A stretch of DNA of 14,363 bases from JAYVJM01 sp043769275 (GCA_043769275.1 JAYVJM010000105.1:1-14363), one strand, 5' to 3'; counted from the stretch's first letter, positions 5,738-13,773 are shown. Numbers and translations are program-made. Notes: generated from the sequence alone by a model not told the origin.

Positions 5738-7441
5738 TTAAACATTTCGCTGATCTATAAAGTTCTGCCGATATTTTTTGATGGCCTCAGCCATAGAATT
5801 CGCCAGCTGTTGTTCCCCAAAAAAAACCGATTCCACACGCTCGCCGCGCAATAATTCAGCCTCTTCTTCGCTGTGTGTGCGTGCGACCGAGGGAATGTTT
5901 GGGTTGAGCATGCGCGCGACTTCCAGCATTCGGCAGGCGCGCGTGCTTTCGGGTATGGCGATGGCCAGCAGTGCGGCACGCGCAATGTGCGCTTGAATTA
6001 ACACGTCTGCGTCATCCCCTTCGCCGGCGACAGCGGCTTGGCCTTGTTCACGCAAGCCTTCTACAACCGTGCGGTTCTTTTCCACCACAACATAAGCAAT
6101 GCCGCGCTCGTGCAGAATCGCCGCGATGCGTCGACCCACGCGCCCGTAACCGACCAGCACAACATGGTTCGTCAACGCTTCCGAGCTAAAACTCATGGGC
6201 AGAATGGCGAGCGGGTCGTCTGTGGCGGCGTGTGCGGTGCCGAAGCGTGTGTCCAGCCATTTTTGCAAGGGCGCTGTCAAATGAAAAAGCAGCGGATTTA
6301 ATGCAATCGACAGCAGGGCGCCCGCCAAAATCAGGTTTAAACCCTCGTCTGGCAACAAACCCAGCGTTACGCCCAAACCGGCCAAAATAAAGGAAAATTC
6401 GCCAATCTGAGCCAGTCCCATGGCCACTGTTAGCGCGGCGCTAATCGGGTAATGCAATATTTTCATCAGGGAGAAGGCAATCACCGCTTTGCCCAAAATA
6501 ATAATGAGCAGCACGGCGAGTATCGCCAGCGGTTCTTGCAGCAAAATATCCAGTTGAAACAGCATGCCGACGGAGACAAAAAACAGCACCGAAAAGGCAT
6601 CGCGTAGCGGTAGGGATTCTTGTGCCGCACGGTGGCTTAGGCTGGATTCGCGCATCATCACGCCGGCAAAAAAAGCACCCAGCGCCAGTGAAACACCAAA
6701 CAGCGCTGTTGCACCCCACGCAACGCCGATGGCGGTAGCGACCACGCATAGGGTAAATAATTCGCGTGAACCGGTGCGCGCCACTTGCCACAGCGCCCAT
6801 GGAAACAGGCGTTTACCGATGACCAGCATCAGCACAATAAACACGGCCACTTTTAGCAGTGTCAACGATAGCGTCATCAGTAGCGTGTGGTCGGTTGCCT
6901 TGGGTGATACGCCGCCCATCCAGCCTGCCAGTGGCGGCAACAAGACCAGTACCAGCACCATGACCAAGTCTTCCACTACCAGCCAGCCGACGGCGATGTG
7001 ACCGGTCATCGCGCCCATCTGGCCTATCTGCTCCATGGCACGGATCAGTACCACCGTGCTGGCCACCGATAAACACAAACCAAACACCAACGCGCCACCG
7101 ATGTTCCAGCCCCATAGCCATGCCAATCCACCGCCCAGCGCGGTAATCAGCGTGATGGTGGCCAAAGCCCCCGTAAGCGCGATACGGCGCACAGCGAATA
7201 AGTCTGACAGCGAAAAGTGCAGCCCAACGCCAAACATCAGCAAAATAACGCCAATTTCAGCCAATTGGTTCGATAACGCCATGTTCGCGACAAAGCCGGA
7301 TGTGTGTGGGCCGACAATAATGCCGGCCACAATGTAACCGACCAGCACCGGCAGGTGTAGGCGCACAGCGATAAATCCGAGCGCGAGCGCCAAGCCGAGG
7401 CTGGCGGCGATGGTCACGATCAGTGTGGTTTCGTGCGGCAT
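5738..7441 (-). CDS. ybaL: YbaL/Kef-type cation:proton antiporter with C-terminal NAD-binding domain
   Basis: This is an inner-membrane CPA2 antiporter. From ATG 7441 it has 567 residues (E. coli YbaL 558) and begins MPHETTLIVTIAASLG. About 12 hydrophobic segments span residues 5-390, with family stretches LVGYIVAGIIVGPHTSGFVA, ELGVILLMFGVGLHFS-like, GLCLSVASTVVLIRAMEQ and AVGWLVVEDLVMV. The Asp of VVED (155-158) is the ion-binding acid expected for the family. A Rossmann RCK/TrkA-N domain begins about residue 425, with GYGRVG (431-436) and the ribose-binding acid after VVV near 453. An upstream in-frame ATG at 7492 adds 17 residues. I prefer 7441 because it matches the family N-terminus and leaves 72 nt for promoters before the divergent glycosyltransferase gene. 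The transported ion is unknown. Confidence 0.9.
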   Translation of the reverse strand: MPHETTLIVTIAASLGLALALGFIAVRLHLPVLVGYIVAGIIVGPHTSGFVANMALSNQLAEIGVILLMFGVGLHFSLSDLFAVRRIALTGALATITLITALGGGLAWLWGWNIGGALVFGLCLSVASTVVLIRAMEQIGQMGAMTGHIAVGWLVVEDLVMVLVLVLLPPLAGWMGGVSPKATDHTLLMTLSLTLLKVAVFIVLMLVIGKRLFPWALWQVARTGSRELFTLCVVATAIGVAWGATALFGVSLALGAFFAGVMMRESSLSHRAAQESLPLRDAFSVLFFVSVGMLFQLDILLQEPLAILAVLLIIILGKAVIAFSLMKILHYPISAALTVAMGLAQIGEFSFILAGLGVTLGLLPDEGLNLILAGALLSIALNPLLFHLTAPLQKWLDTRFGTAHAATDDPLAILPMSFSSEALTNHVVLVGYGRVGRRIAAILHERGIAYVVVEKNRTVVEGLREQGQAAVAGEGDDADVLIQAHIARAALLAIAIPESTRACRMLEVARMLNPNIPSVARTHSEEEAELLRGERVESVFFGEQQLANSMAEAIKKYRQNFIDQRNV

Positions 7442-7513
7442 AACATCGGTCGTCCAAAAAGCGTCAAGCATTGTGGCTAAACACTGTGGCACAAACTAGC
7501 CCTGCTTATTACC

Positions 7514-8839
7514 ATGGCGGTTCTTTTTTGTCTTTGGATTTTGCTTCCCGTGTCTACGCCTTGCTCTACCGTGCCCGCACTCCCGCCTTTGCGTATTGCT
7601 TTGCTAGGCTACCGCAGTGCTCCTTACGGTGGGGGTCAGGGCATTTATCTAAAATACCTCAGCAAAGCCTTGGTAGATATCGGTCATCAAGTGGATGTGA
7701 TTTCTGGGCCGCCCTATCCGCAGCTTGATCCGCGCGTCAAACTCATTCAGTTACCCAGTCTCAATTTATTTGAATGCGAAGGCCATCATGCATTTGCGTT
7801 GCGGTTACGTCATCTGAGCTCGTGGGCGGATTTTTCTGAATGGTGGAGCATGTTGACGGGGGCTTTTGGCGAGCCTTACAGCTTTGGCCGCCGTGTGAGA
7901 CGTTTTCTGGCCGACAAACGCGCGCAGTACGACATCATCCATGACAATCAAAGCCTGTGTTTTGCTTTGCTTGATCTACAAAAAAAAGGCTGGCCGGTAC
8001 TGAGCACTTTTCATCACCCCATCACACACGATCTGCGCATTGCTCTTAAAGCGGAGCCGCGTTGGTACATGCGCGTACTGATTCTACGTTGGCACTCTTT
8101 TCTCAAAATGCAAAAAAAAGTGGTGGCGGGGTTGCAGCATGTGGTGACCGTATCGGAGCGATCGCGCCTAGATATTGCGCGAGACTTTCATGTGCCGCAG
8201 GCAAGTATTGATTTGATTTACAACGGAATTGATACAAAAGAGTTTGCGCCTTTAGCGCATGTGTCGCGGATTCCAGGGCGCATCATGTGTACCGCCTCGG
8301 CTGATCAGCCACTAAAAGGCCTGAAATACCTACTGAAAGCCGTGTCTCGTTTGCGCAGCGGTTACCCACATTTGTCGTTGCTCGTCGTCGGAAAAATCAA
8401 TAAAGGCGGCTACACCGAAAAACTGCTGGAGCGATTGGCGATTAACGATATCGTGCAGTTTGTATCTGGCATTAGCACGCAAGCATTGGTGCGCCACTAC
8501 AGCGAGGCTGAAATGGTGATATGCCCTTCCTTATATGAGGGTTTTGGCTTGCCAGCCGGCGAAGCAATGGCCTGCGGTGTGCCGGTTATTTCTTCCACCG
8601 GTGGCGCGCTACCAGAAGTGGTTGGCGATGCTGGCATCATTGTGCCGGCAGGCAATGTCGAAAAGCTGGCAGATGCGATTGCCTGCCTACTTGACGATCC
8701 TGAAAAGCGAAAACAGCTCGGGCAAGCTGGGCGTGAGCGGATAATCAACGCCTTTTGCTGGAATATTGCGGCGCAAAAATTCTCGCACTATTACCACGAC
8801 ATGCTTCGTGAAGACGCAAATAGGTACCCGCAATCCTGA
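7514..8839 (+). CDS. GT4-family glycosyltransferase
   Basis: This is a cytoplasmic or membrane-associated GT-B retaining glycosyltransferase of family GT4 (441 residues). The N-terminal Rossmann domain starts at PLRIALLGYRSAPYGGGQGIYLKYLSKAL (residues 25-53), with the Gly-rich acceptor loop. The donor domain has VGKINKGG (292-299) and the signature CPSLYEGFGLPAGEAMACGVPVISS (337-361), with the E-x7-E pair Glu342/Glu350 expected for sugar-nucleotide binding. The first 20 residues are hydrophobic and poorly conserved in style; a GTG at 7571 may be the true start. No clear Shine-Dalgarno precedes either. The gene is divergent from the antiporter gene and its stop lies 3 nt from the convergent RCC1-like gene. 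The donor and acceptor cannot be read. Context with the methyltransferase and barrel protein suggests glycan or glycolipid assembly. Confidence 0.9.
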   Translation: MAVLFCLWILLPVSTPCSTVPALPPLRIALLGYRSAPYGGGQGIYLKYLSKALVDIGHQVDVISGPPYPQLDPRVKLIQLPSLNLFECEGHHAFALRLRHLSSWADFSEWWSMLTGAFGEPYSFGRRVRRFLADKRAQYDIIHDNQSLCFALLDLQKKGWPVLSTFHHPITHDLRIALKAEPRWYMRVLILRWHSFLKMQKKVVAGLQHVVTVSERSRLDIARDFHVPQASIDLIYNGIDTKEFAPLAHVSRIPGRIMCTASADQPLKGLKYLLKAVSRLRSGYPHLSLLVVGKINKGGYTEKLLERLAINDIVQFVSGISTQALVRHYSEAEMVICPSLYEGFGLPAGEAMACGVPVISSTGGALPEVVGDAGIIVPAGNVEKLADAIACLLDDPEKRKQLGQAGRERIINAFCWNIAAQKFSHYYHDMLREDANRYPQS

Positions 8840-8842
8840 TCC

Positions 8843-10168
8843 TCAGCGGTGGCTACTGCTTGATTTCGGCTTTGAACTTGGCCTGTAGCTGCTAGACCGT
8901 GAGCTAGATCGTGAGCTTGGCTTGTAGCTGCTAGACCGTGAGTTTGATGTTGAGCTTGACCGTGAGCTTGGCTTGTAGCTGCTAGACCGTGAGCTTGGCT
9001 TTGATCTGAAATCACCAAGCGCGGATTTTATTTTGCTCAGCGCACCGCCAGCAGCACTGGCTGCACCGCCAATAGCACCGATAACAGAGCCGGCCTTGTT
9101 AATGATGTTGACGGCTTTCTCAGTCTTCGATTTTTTGGCTGTTTCCTCTACTGGAGCAGACGGTTCTGCATCCTGCTCGGGTGTCTGTGCGAGGGGTAGA
9201 TCGGGTCGACGTGCCAGTGGAGGCGGCCTTCTTAATGGTGGAGTATTGTCTTCTTCTGGCTGATTCGCAGCGTCCTCCGCTTCAGTGGATGTTACCGCCA
9301 CCGCCGCTGGTGGCGTACTTTGTCCATCTTCGTTGTTACCCCAGCAGGCCACCTGGTTGTTGACCGTTAACACGCAGTTATGGAATGCCCCCGCGCTGAT
9401 TTGTACGATTTGGGGCAGCGCGGGAACCGTGCTTTGCTGATATTCGTTATCACCCCAGCATCGCGCCCTTCCATTTTCTAGGGCGCAGGTGTGGAGCCCG
9501 CCCACACTGAGGTGCGAAGGGTGCGCCATCGGAGGAACGGTCGCTTGTCCTTTGCTGTTGTCGCCCCAGCACCTTATGCGTGTGGCATCTAGCGCACAGC
9601 TATGAGTTAGGTCGGTTCTAACATAAACCGGCCGGTTTAAAGCGGGTACATCTATTTGTTTCTCTTTGTTTTTGCCCCAACACTTCAACTCGCCAATATC
9701 AATTGCGCAGCTTTGATCGCCGCCCGCACGTATCGATGAGGGAAATTGCAGCGGAGGAACGGTCGTTTGCCCTTCGTCGTTATTGCCCCAGCACACGACA
9801 CCGCCTCCCCCCATTGCACAGGTATGCTCCCCACCTGCTGTGACTTGTAGGGTGTCGTGCACTGTATTGGGTACAGTCGACTGCCCTTTGTCATTAGCGC
9901 CCCAGCACACAACTTGGGAGCCATCTAGTGCGCAGCTATGGAATGCGCCGGTGGTGATTTGAGTCGGATATGACAGCGGTGGAACGTTTGTCTGCCCAAA
10001 GCGGTTATCACCCCAGCAAGTGACCTTTGAGTTAATCAATACGCAGCTATGCAGACCACCCGCTGAAACATAATTAAACGCATGGGCTGTATTGATAATG
10101 AATAATACGAGCAAGCCACACAGCAAAAAAAAGAGGCGGGTGTTTGCACGGCTTTGTTTGCCCAGCAT
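8843..10168 (-). CDS. exported RCC1-like repeat (beta-propeller) protein with Ser/Arg tail
   Basis: The product is 441 residues from ATG 10168, chosen because GAAGGA stands 7 nt upstream; an in-frame ATG at 10204 adds 12 residues without such a site. A Sec signal peptide covers residues 1-30 (KQSRANTR, hydrophobic core, cut after AHA). Seven repeats of 36-38 residues follow (about 31-288), each with a C-x8-C or C-x9-C pair ending in CWG and then N/D..GQ.TVP, as in RCC1/BLIP-II-type propellers. Next come a Pro/acid-rich linker (about 289-347), an Ala/Gly-rich helix (352-386), and a basic Ser/Arg/Lys-Pro tail to the end. Fourteen regularly spaced cysteines suggest a disulfide in each blade, consistent with export. 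Function is unknown; ligand binding or inhibition is only an analogy. It sits between genes that may belong together and is in the opposite orientation. Confidence 0.85.
   Translation of the reverse strand: MLGKQSRANTRLFFLLCGLLVLFIINTAHAFNYVSAGGLHSCVLINSKVTCWGDNRFGQTNVPPLSYPTQITTGAFHSCALDGSQVVCWGANDKGQSTVPNTVHDTLQVTAGGEHTCAMGGGGVVCWGNNDEGQTTVPPLQFPSSIRAGGDQSCAIDIGELKCWGKNKEKQIDVPALNRPVYVRTDLTHSCALDATRIRCWGDNSKGQATVPPMAHPSHLSVGGLHTCALENGRARCWGDNEYQQSTVPALPQIVQISAGAFHNCVLTVNNQVACWGNNEDGQSTPPAAVAVTSTEAEDAANQPEEDNTPPLRRPPPLARRPDLPLAQTPEQDAEPSAPVEETAKKSKTEKAVNIINKAGSVIGAIGGAASAAGGALSKIKSALGDFRSKPSSRSSSYKPSSRSSSTSNSRSSSYKPSSRSSSRSSSYRPSSKPKSSSSHR
8882..8993 (-). repeat. three in-frame copies of a 22-nt repeat in the Ser/Arg tail
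   Basis: The unit CTTGTAGCTGCTAGACCGTG plus AG (plus strand) recurs at 8882 (first T replaced by C), 8921 and 8972. Spacings are 39 and 51 nt, both multiples of three. It encodes the recurring SRSSSYK/R element at the C-terminus of the RCC1-like protein. Copy number could vary by slippage or recombination without changing frame. Confidence 0.75.
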
Positions 10169-10209
10169 AAGACAATCCTTCGAGTGAAAATTCACGGCGG
10201 CCAATACTA

Positions 10210-10238
10210 GGTTTAGCTGTGGTTTTGCATTCTGTCAA
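10210..10238 (-). promoter_or_regulatory. candidate promoter of the RCC1-like gene
   Basis: On the minus strand, a perfect -35 TTGACA (10238-10233) is followed after 17 nt by TAAACC (10215-10210), a poor -10 matching at three positions. This lies 42 nt upstream of ATG 10168. The strong -35 with a weak -10 could mean activator dependence or chance. Confidence 0.35.
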
Positions 10239-10406
10239 AACACATCTGCATAGCAATAGCTTTTGCGGCCTATCCCGCTTCTCATCAGCGCGGCAATCTG
10301 GCATTGTGCCGACCGGTTCGTTATCTGCGCGATGGTCTCGCCTGCGCGCTCGCCTTCATAAAGCGGCGCAGAAGCGAACGGCACGCCTCTTCTAAGGACA
10401 TGCGTC

Positions 10407-10429
10407 ATGGGCAGCTTGTTTGAGCCCAT
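10407..10429. other. inverted repeat upstream of the methyltransferase gene
   Basis: ATGGGC (10407-10412) and GCCCAT (10424-10429) flank an 11-nt centre, 30 nt before the methyltransferase ATG. A loose promoter (TTGTTT at 10416, 17 nt, TAAAAA at 10439-10444) overlaps it, so an operator role is possible. The remaining part of this 254-nt gap (10240-10406) shows no gene I can support. Confidence 0.25.
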
Positions 10430-10458
10430 CGTGTTAAATAAAAAATACAGGTCACAAG

Positions 10459-11214
10459 ATGAAGACGATTAACTTTAAGCAATTGAATTTTCAGGCGGGC
10501 GACTACGTGCTCGATCTGGGTTGCGGCGAAGGCCGCCATGTGATTGCCGCGTATGCGGAAGCAGATGTGTGTGCCGTTGGTGTTGATCTGGGCTTTAACG
10601 ACGTGAAAGTAACACGTGAAAAATTTCAGCCTTTTGCCGAAGACAATAAAGACAAGAAGCAACTTTATGTTAGCTGTGCCGACGCGCTGCGATTGCCCTT
10701 TCCCGATGCAATTTTTGACAAAGTCATTTGTTCAGAAGTGCTGGAGCATATTCCCGACTACCAAAGTACGCTGCGCGAAATAGCGCGCGTGTTGAAGCCT
10801 GGGGGGGTGGCGGCGATCAGCGTGCCGTCCTTTGCGCCAGAGTGGTTGTGCTGGCGTTTATCTGATGACTATCACAGCAACGAAGGCGGACATATCCGCA
10901 TATTTAAAAGCCATGAATTAAAGCGAGCAGTGGAAAATAGCGGGCTGTTTTTTATTCGACAACACAAGGCGCATGCGTTGCATAGTATTTATTGGTGGTT
11001 GCAATGCCTTTTTTGGAAAACAAAAGAAAATAATCCGCTGGTGAAGGCGTGGCACCAGTTGTTGTTATGGGACTTGATGGAAAAACCAAAAGCGACACGC
11101 GCAGCCGATGCCTTGCTCAATCCGTTGATCGGCAAAAGCCTCGTGATGTATTTCCATAAAGGCAGCAAAGCCATGCAGCCTCAACGCTATGTTTTTGCGG
11201 AAGAACAGTTATGA
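10459..11214 (+). CDS. class I SAM-dependent methyltransferase
   Basis: This is a 251-residue soluble enzyme of the Methyltransf_11/UbiE-like type. Motif I is LDLGCGEGRH (18-27), motif II the acidic strand end GVDL (41-44), and the motif III region SCADALRLPFPDAIFDKVICSEVLEHI (72-98). The post-motif LKPGG lies at 112-116. These bind S-adenosylmethionine; the acceptor is unknown. The His/Trp-rich segment (about 167-205) after the Rossmann core may be a substrate cap or a membrane-facing element. ACAGG at 10447-10451 is a modest ribosome-binding site. Its stop overlaps the next gene's start (ATGA, 11211-11214), so the two products probably act together. Confidence 0.9.
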   Translation: MKTINFKQLNFQAGDYVLDLGCGEGRHVIAAYAEADVCAVGVDLGFNDVKVTREKFQPFAEDNKDKKQLYVSCADALRLPFPDAIFDKVICSEVLEHIPDYQSTLREIARVLKPGGVAAISVPSFAPEWLCWRLSDDYHSNEGGHIRIFKSHELKRAVENSGLFFIRQHKAHALHSIYWWLQCLFWKTKENNPLVKAWHQLLLWDLMEKPKATRAADALLNPLIGKSLVMYFHKGSKAMQPQRYVFAEEQL

Positions 11215-12299
11215 GCGGCCCACTTTTTAGCAAAGGCTTTTTCCCTCACGAGTTACTGCGCCCTGCCGTGGAGTACATTCTAAAAACACAGCAGGAAAGT
11301 GGTTGCATCCCGTGGTTTGAAAACAGTTATGCCGACCCGTGGGATCATATCGAGGCAGCAATGGGCTTGTCGATTGCCGGCGAATACGCGGCTGCCGAGC
11401 GCGCTTATCACTGGCTCAAGCGAGAGCAGTTGGCCGATGGAAGCTGGTGGCTGCATTATCAAGATGGCGCGGTAAAAGACGATTCGCGCCGCGAAAGTAA
11501 TTTTGCGTCTTATATTGCCACCGGTGTGTGGCATCACTATTTAATTACTGAAAACTACTCCTTTTTGTGTGAAATGGCGGTGACGGTTGAGCGCGCCATG
11601 CGTTTTGTGATGGGCTTGCAAACCGAGCATGGCGATATTCACTGGGCGGTCGACAAACAAGGTCGCCCGCTACGCGATGCGCTGGTCACAGGTTGCTCAT
11701 CCATTTATAAAAGTCTTGAGTGTGCGCTCAATATTTTCACTGTGCTGGGTGAAAAAAAGCCGCATTGGAAGCTGGCGCGTGAAAAGCTAGGGCTTGCGTT
11801 GCGCCAAAAGCCGGAGCGTTTTGATCGTACGTGGGTGTCTAAAAGCCGGTATTCAATGGATTGGTTTTATCCGGTGCTCACAGGTGCTATCGACAACAAA
11901 AAACACGCGCTGGCGCGACTTAATGCGCGTTGGGATGAGTTTGTTAAACAGGGGCTGGGTTGCCGTTGCGTGGCCGACCAGCCGTGGGTAACGGTGGCGG
12001 AGTCGTGTGAGCTGACGATGGCGTTGCTGGCGGCGGGCAATCATGCGCGTGCGGTGCAGTTATACAGTTGGCTGCACCAATGGCGCGACGAAAAGGGCGT
12101 GTATTGGACGGGCTATCAATTTGCTGAAGACCTGCTGTGGCCGGAGGAAAAACCCACCTGGACATCCGGCGCGATTTTATTGGCCGCCGACGCGCTGACG
12201 CAGCACACCGCTGCCAGCAAGCTGTTTACTGAGGTGCATCTCTTGGAAAACGCAGAAGCTTTTGAGCGTTTGCAACACCGCCACAAACGCCACGAATAA
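11211..12299 (+). CDS. alpha-barrel protein, prenyltransferase/terpenoid-cyclase-like or glycosidase-like fold
   Basis: This 362-residue protein has helical repeats each carrying a QxxxGxxxW element: QQESGCIPWF (27-36), EQLADGSWWLHY (72-83), QTEHGDIHWA (137-146) and WRDEKGVYWTGY (291-302). This is the pattern of the (alpha/alpha)6 toroid shared by terpene cyclases, protein prenyltransferase beta subunits and several glycan-active enzymes. Databases often label such proteins 'prenyltransferase'. I see no DxDD or DCTAE cyclase motif and no zinc-ligand set. Conserved-looking acids occur in DPWDHIEAAMGL (42-53), KDDSRRES (89-96) and AESCELTMALL (263-273). There is no signal peptide. Its ATGA overlap with the methyltransferase and the nearby GT4 favour a role in glycan or glycolipid metabolism, which is inference. 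Confidence 0.7.
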   Translation: MSGPLFSKGFFPHELLRPAVEYILKTQQESGCIPWFENSYADPWDHIEAAMGLSIAGEYAAAERAYHWLKREQLADGSWWLHYQDGAVKDDSRRESNFASYIATGVWHHYLITENYSFLCEMAVTVERAMRFVMGLQTEHGDIHWAVDKQGRPLRDALVTGCSSIYKSLECALNIFTVLGEKKPHWKLAREKLGLALRQKPERFDRTWVSKSRYSMDWFYPVLTGAIDNKKHALARLNARWDEFVKQGLGCRCVADQPWVTVAESCELTMALLAAGNHARAVQLYSWLHQWRDEKGVYWTGYQFAEDLLWPEEKPTWTSGAILLAADALTQHTAASKLFTEVHLLENAEAFERLQHRHKRHE

Positions 12300-12319
12300 G
12301 GGCAGAAGGGCGGTTGCCT

Positions 12320-12655
12320 TTATGCTGATGTGTTGGATTGCCGTGAATGTTTTTGCGCACGTAATTGCGCGCGCAAAGCGTCCATTTCATCCAGTAACTG
12401 CAAAGCCAGCGCAGCGCCCGCTAGGTTGATGTGGAGGTCTCTCTGCAAACGCAGGGCGCGTTGAGCGCGGTACAATTGCTCGCCGCTAAAGTAGCCGCTG
12501 CGTGCGCCGGTTGGCGTAAGAACGCCCTCGTCAACCATCTCGAGAATATAGCGCACATGCACAGCGCACGCGCAGCTGACCTCTGCCAAACTCCACACGG
12601 CTGGCTGATGTAAGACTATGGCTCGAACGGATGCGCTTTTTTGTTCCTCACTCAT
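12320..12655 (-). CDS. cbpM: chaperone modulator CbpM
   Basis: CbpM is a small MerR-like helix-turn-helix protein that binds the J domain of CbpA and inhibits its DnaK co-chaperone and DNA-binding activity. The 111 residues fit the family (about 100). The middle carries the winged-helix-like region SLAEVSCACAVHVRYILEMVDEGVLTP (22-48), followed by YFSGEQLYRAQRALRLQRDLHINLAGAALALQLLDEM, the helical part typical of CbpM, and a short coiled segment. Its ATG overlaps the cbpA stop (ATGA, 12652-12655), which fits coupled synthesis of partner and inhibitor. It converges with the barrel gene with 20 nt between stops. Confidence 0.88.
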   Translation of the reverse strand: MSEEQKSASVRAIVLHQPAVWSLAEVSCACAVHVRYILEMVDEGVLTPTGARSGYFSGEQLYRAQRALRLQRDLHINLAGAALALQLLDEMDALRAQLRAQKHSRQSNTSA

Positions 12656-13617
12656 ACAGATACCCCCAGTGACGCACGTGGGTTAAATTCAGAGAATTCC
12701 TTCGCCATGCTGCTATAGAAAGAGCGGGCTTTTTCACTGTCTACGGCCGGCGCAACCATCTGCAACAGGACGTAAAAATCGCCCGCTGTACTGTCTTTGG
12801 ACGCGCCCGCCGGAATACCCCGACCCTTCAGTCGCAGCTTACGGCCTGCGACAGCACCGGCAGGAATTTTGAGGGAGACAACGCCCTCTGGTGTTGGCAC
12901 TTTTACGTCGGCGCCTAGGGCTGCCTCCCAAGGCGATACAGGCAGGTCCAAATAAACATCGCGCCCATCAACACGGTAGTTTGTGTGTGGGTTAAACGTG
13001 ATGTCTAAATACAAATCTCCTGCGCCGCCCTGCCCTTGCGCGCCTTGCCCTTTTAGGCGGATGCGCTGGCCGGCGCGTATTCCTGCGGGGATGGTGACAT
13101 TGAGCGTGTGCTCACGGCTGCCTACCCTGCCGTGTGCGTCAACTTCGGCCGCACGTAAGTTTATGCTGCGGGTGGCACCTCGGTAGGCATCCTCAAGGTC
13201 AATTTGCACGCTGGCCTGATGGTCTTGCCCGCGCGCTTGCTGGCGGTGAGTGCCGTTCTGTTGTCCAAATCCGCGCCCGAAAAGCCCCTCAAAAAAATCG
13301 CTATAACCTGCTCCCCCATTACCGAATTCACCACCAAAACGGCCCGCATGTTCAAAACCATTGTTCCAATCTGGGGGGGGCTTGAAGTCTTGGCCTGCCT
13401 GATAATTCGCGCCTAGTTGATCGTAAGCGGCACGTTTTTCTGGGTCTTTTAGCACGTCATAGGCCTCGCCTACTTCCTTGAAGTGCGCTTCAGCCTGCGG
13501 CTCTTTGCTAATGTCGGGATGGTACTTGCGTGCCAATTTACGGTAGGCGCGTTTAATCTCATCCTGCGTTGCGTCGCGCGTCACGTCCATAATCTGGTAG
13601 TAGTCTTTGTATTTCAT
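12652..13617 (-). CDS. cbpA: curved-DNA-binding J-domain co-chaperone CbpA
   Basis: CbpA is a type B DnaJ homologue that stimulates DnaK and binds curved DNA. From ATG 13617 it has 321 residues (E. coli 306) and starts MKYKDYYQIMDVTRDATQDEIKRAYR. The J domain covers 1-70 with HPD at 33-35. A Gly/Phe-rich linker lies at about 80-125 (FGGEFGNGGAGYSDFFEGLFGRG). Two C-terminal substrate-binding sandwich domains follow, with VTIPAGIRAGQRIRLKGQG and LKIPAGAVAGRKLRLKGRGIP. No CxxCxGxG zinc fingers are present. AGGGTGA stands about 8 nt before this ATG. An upstream in-frame ATG at 13698 would add 27 non-conserved residues, so I reject it. cbpM follows by ATGA overlap. Confidence 0.95.
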   Translation of the reverse strand: MKYKDYYQIMDVTRDATQDEIKRAYRKLARKYHPDISKEPQAEAHFKEVGEAYDVLKDPEKRAAYDQLGANYQAGQDFKPPPDWNNGFEHAGRFGGEFGNGGAGYSDFFEGLFGRGFGQQNGTHRQQARGQDHQASVQIDLEDAYRGATRSINLRAAEVDAHGRVGSREHTLNVTIPAGIRAGQRIRLKGQGAQGQGGAGDLYLDITFNPHTNYRVDGRDVYLDLPVSPWEAALGADVKVPTPEGVVSLKIPAGAVAGRKLRLKGRGIPAGASKDSTAGDFYVLLQMVAPAVDSEKARSFYSSMAKEFSEFNPRASLGVSV

Positions 13618-13748
13618 GACAAAAGTCACCCTGGTGTTGGTTAAGCTTGCAGGGACAAAGGTCTGTTCGAAAACGGCGGCATAGCTGAAGCCAAACACAA
13701 GTTAGAGCCTGGTTCGATTCTTAAGTTGCAGCGTCCATTTCAACGTGC

Positions 13749-13766
13749 AAAGCACAGATGTGCTTT
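13749..13766 (-). terminator. hairpin after the 75-residue membrane protein gene
   Basis: AAAGCACA (13749-13756) pairs perfectly with TGTGCTTT (13759-13766), starting 8 nt after the stop of the minus-strand membrane protein gene. The 2-nt centre implies that the inner pairs open. The T-run is short (TTT then G), so termination would be moderate. It separates that gene from cbpA. Confidence 0.45.
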
Positions 13767-13773
13767 CTGCGCT

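Noticed and set aside
6564..7001. 145-residue plus-strand ORF over the antiporter gene
   Set aside because: It is antisense to a conserved membrane protein, with Ser/Thr/Pro-rich composition from reverse-complemented hydrophobic codons.
8880..9000. CRISPR-like direct repeats
   Set aside because: Only three short copies with unequal spacing, all in frame inside a coding sequence; they are protein-tail repeats.
10235..10429. 64-residue minus-strand ORF in the gap before the methyltransferase gene
   Set aside because: It has no ribosome-binding site and no family resemblance, and it overlaps the candidate promoter of the RCC1-like gene.
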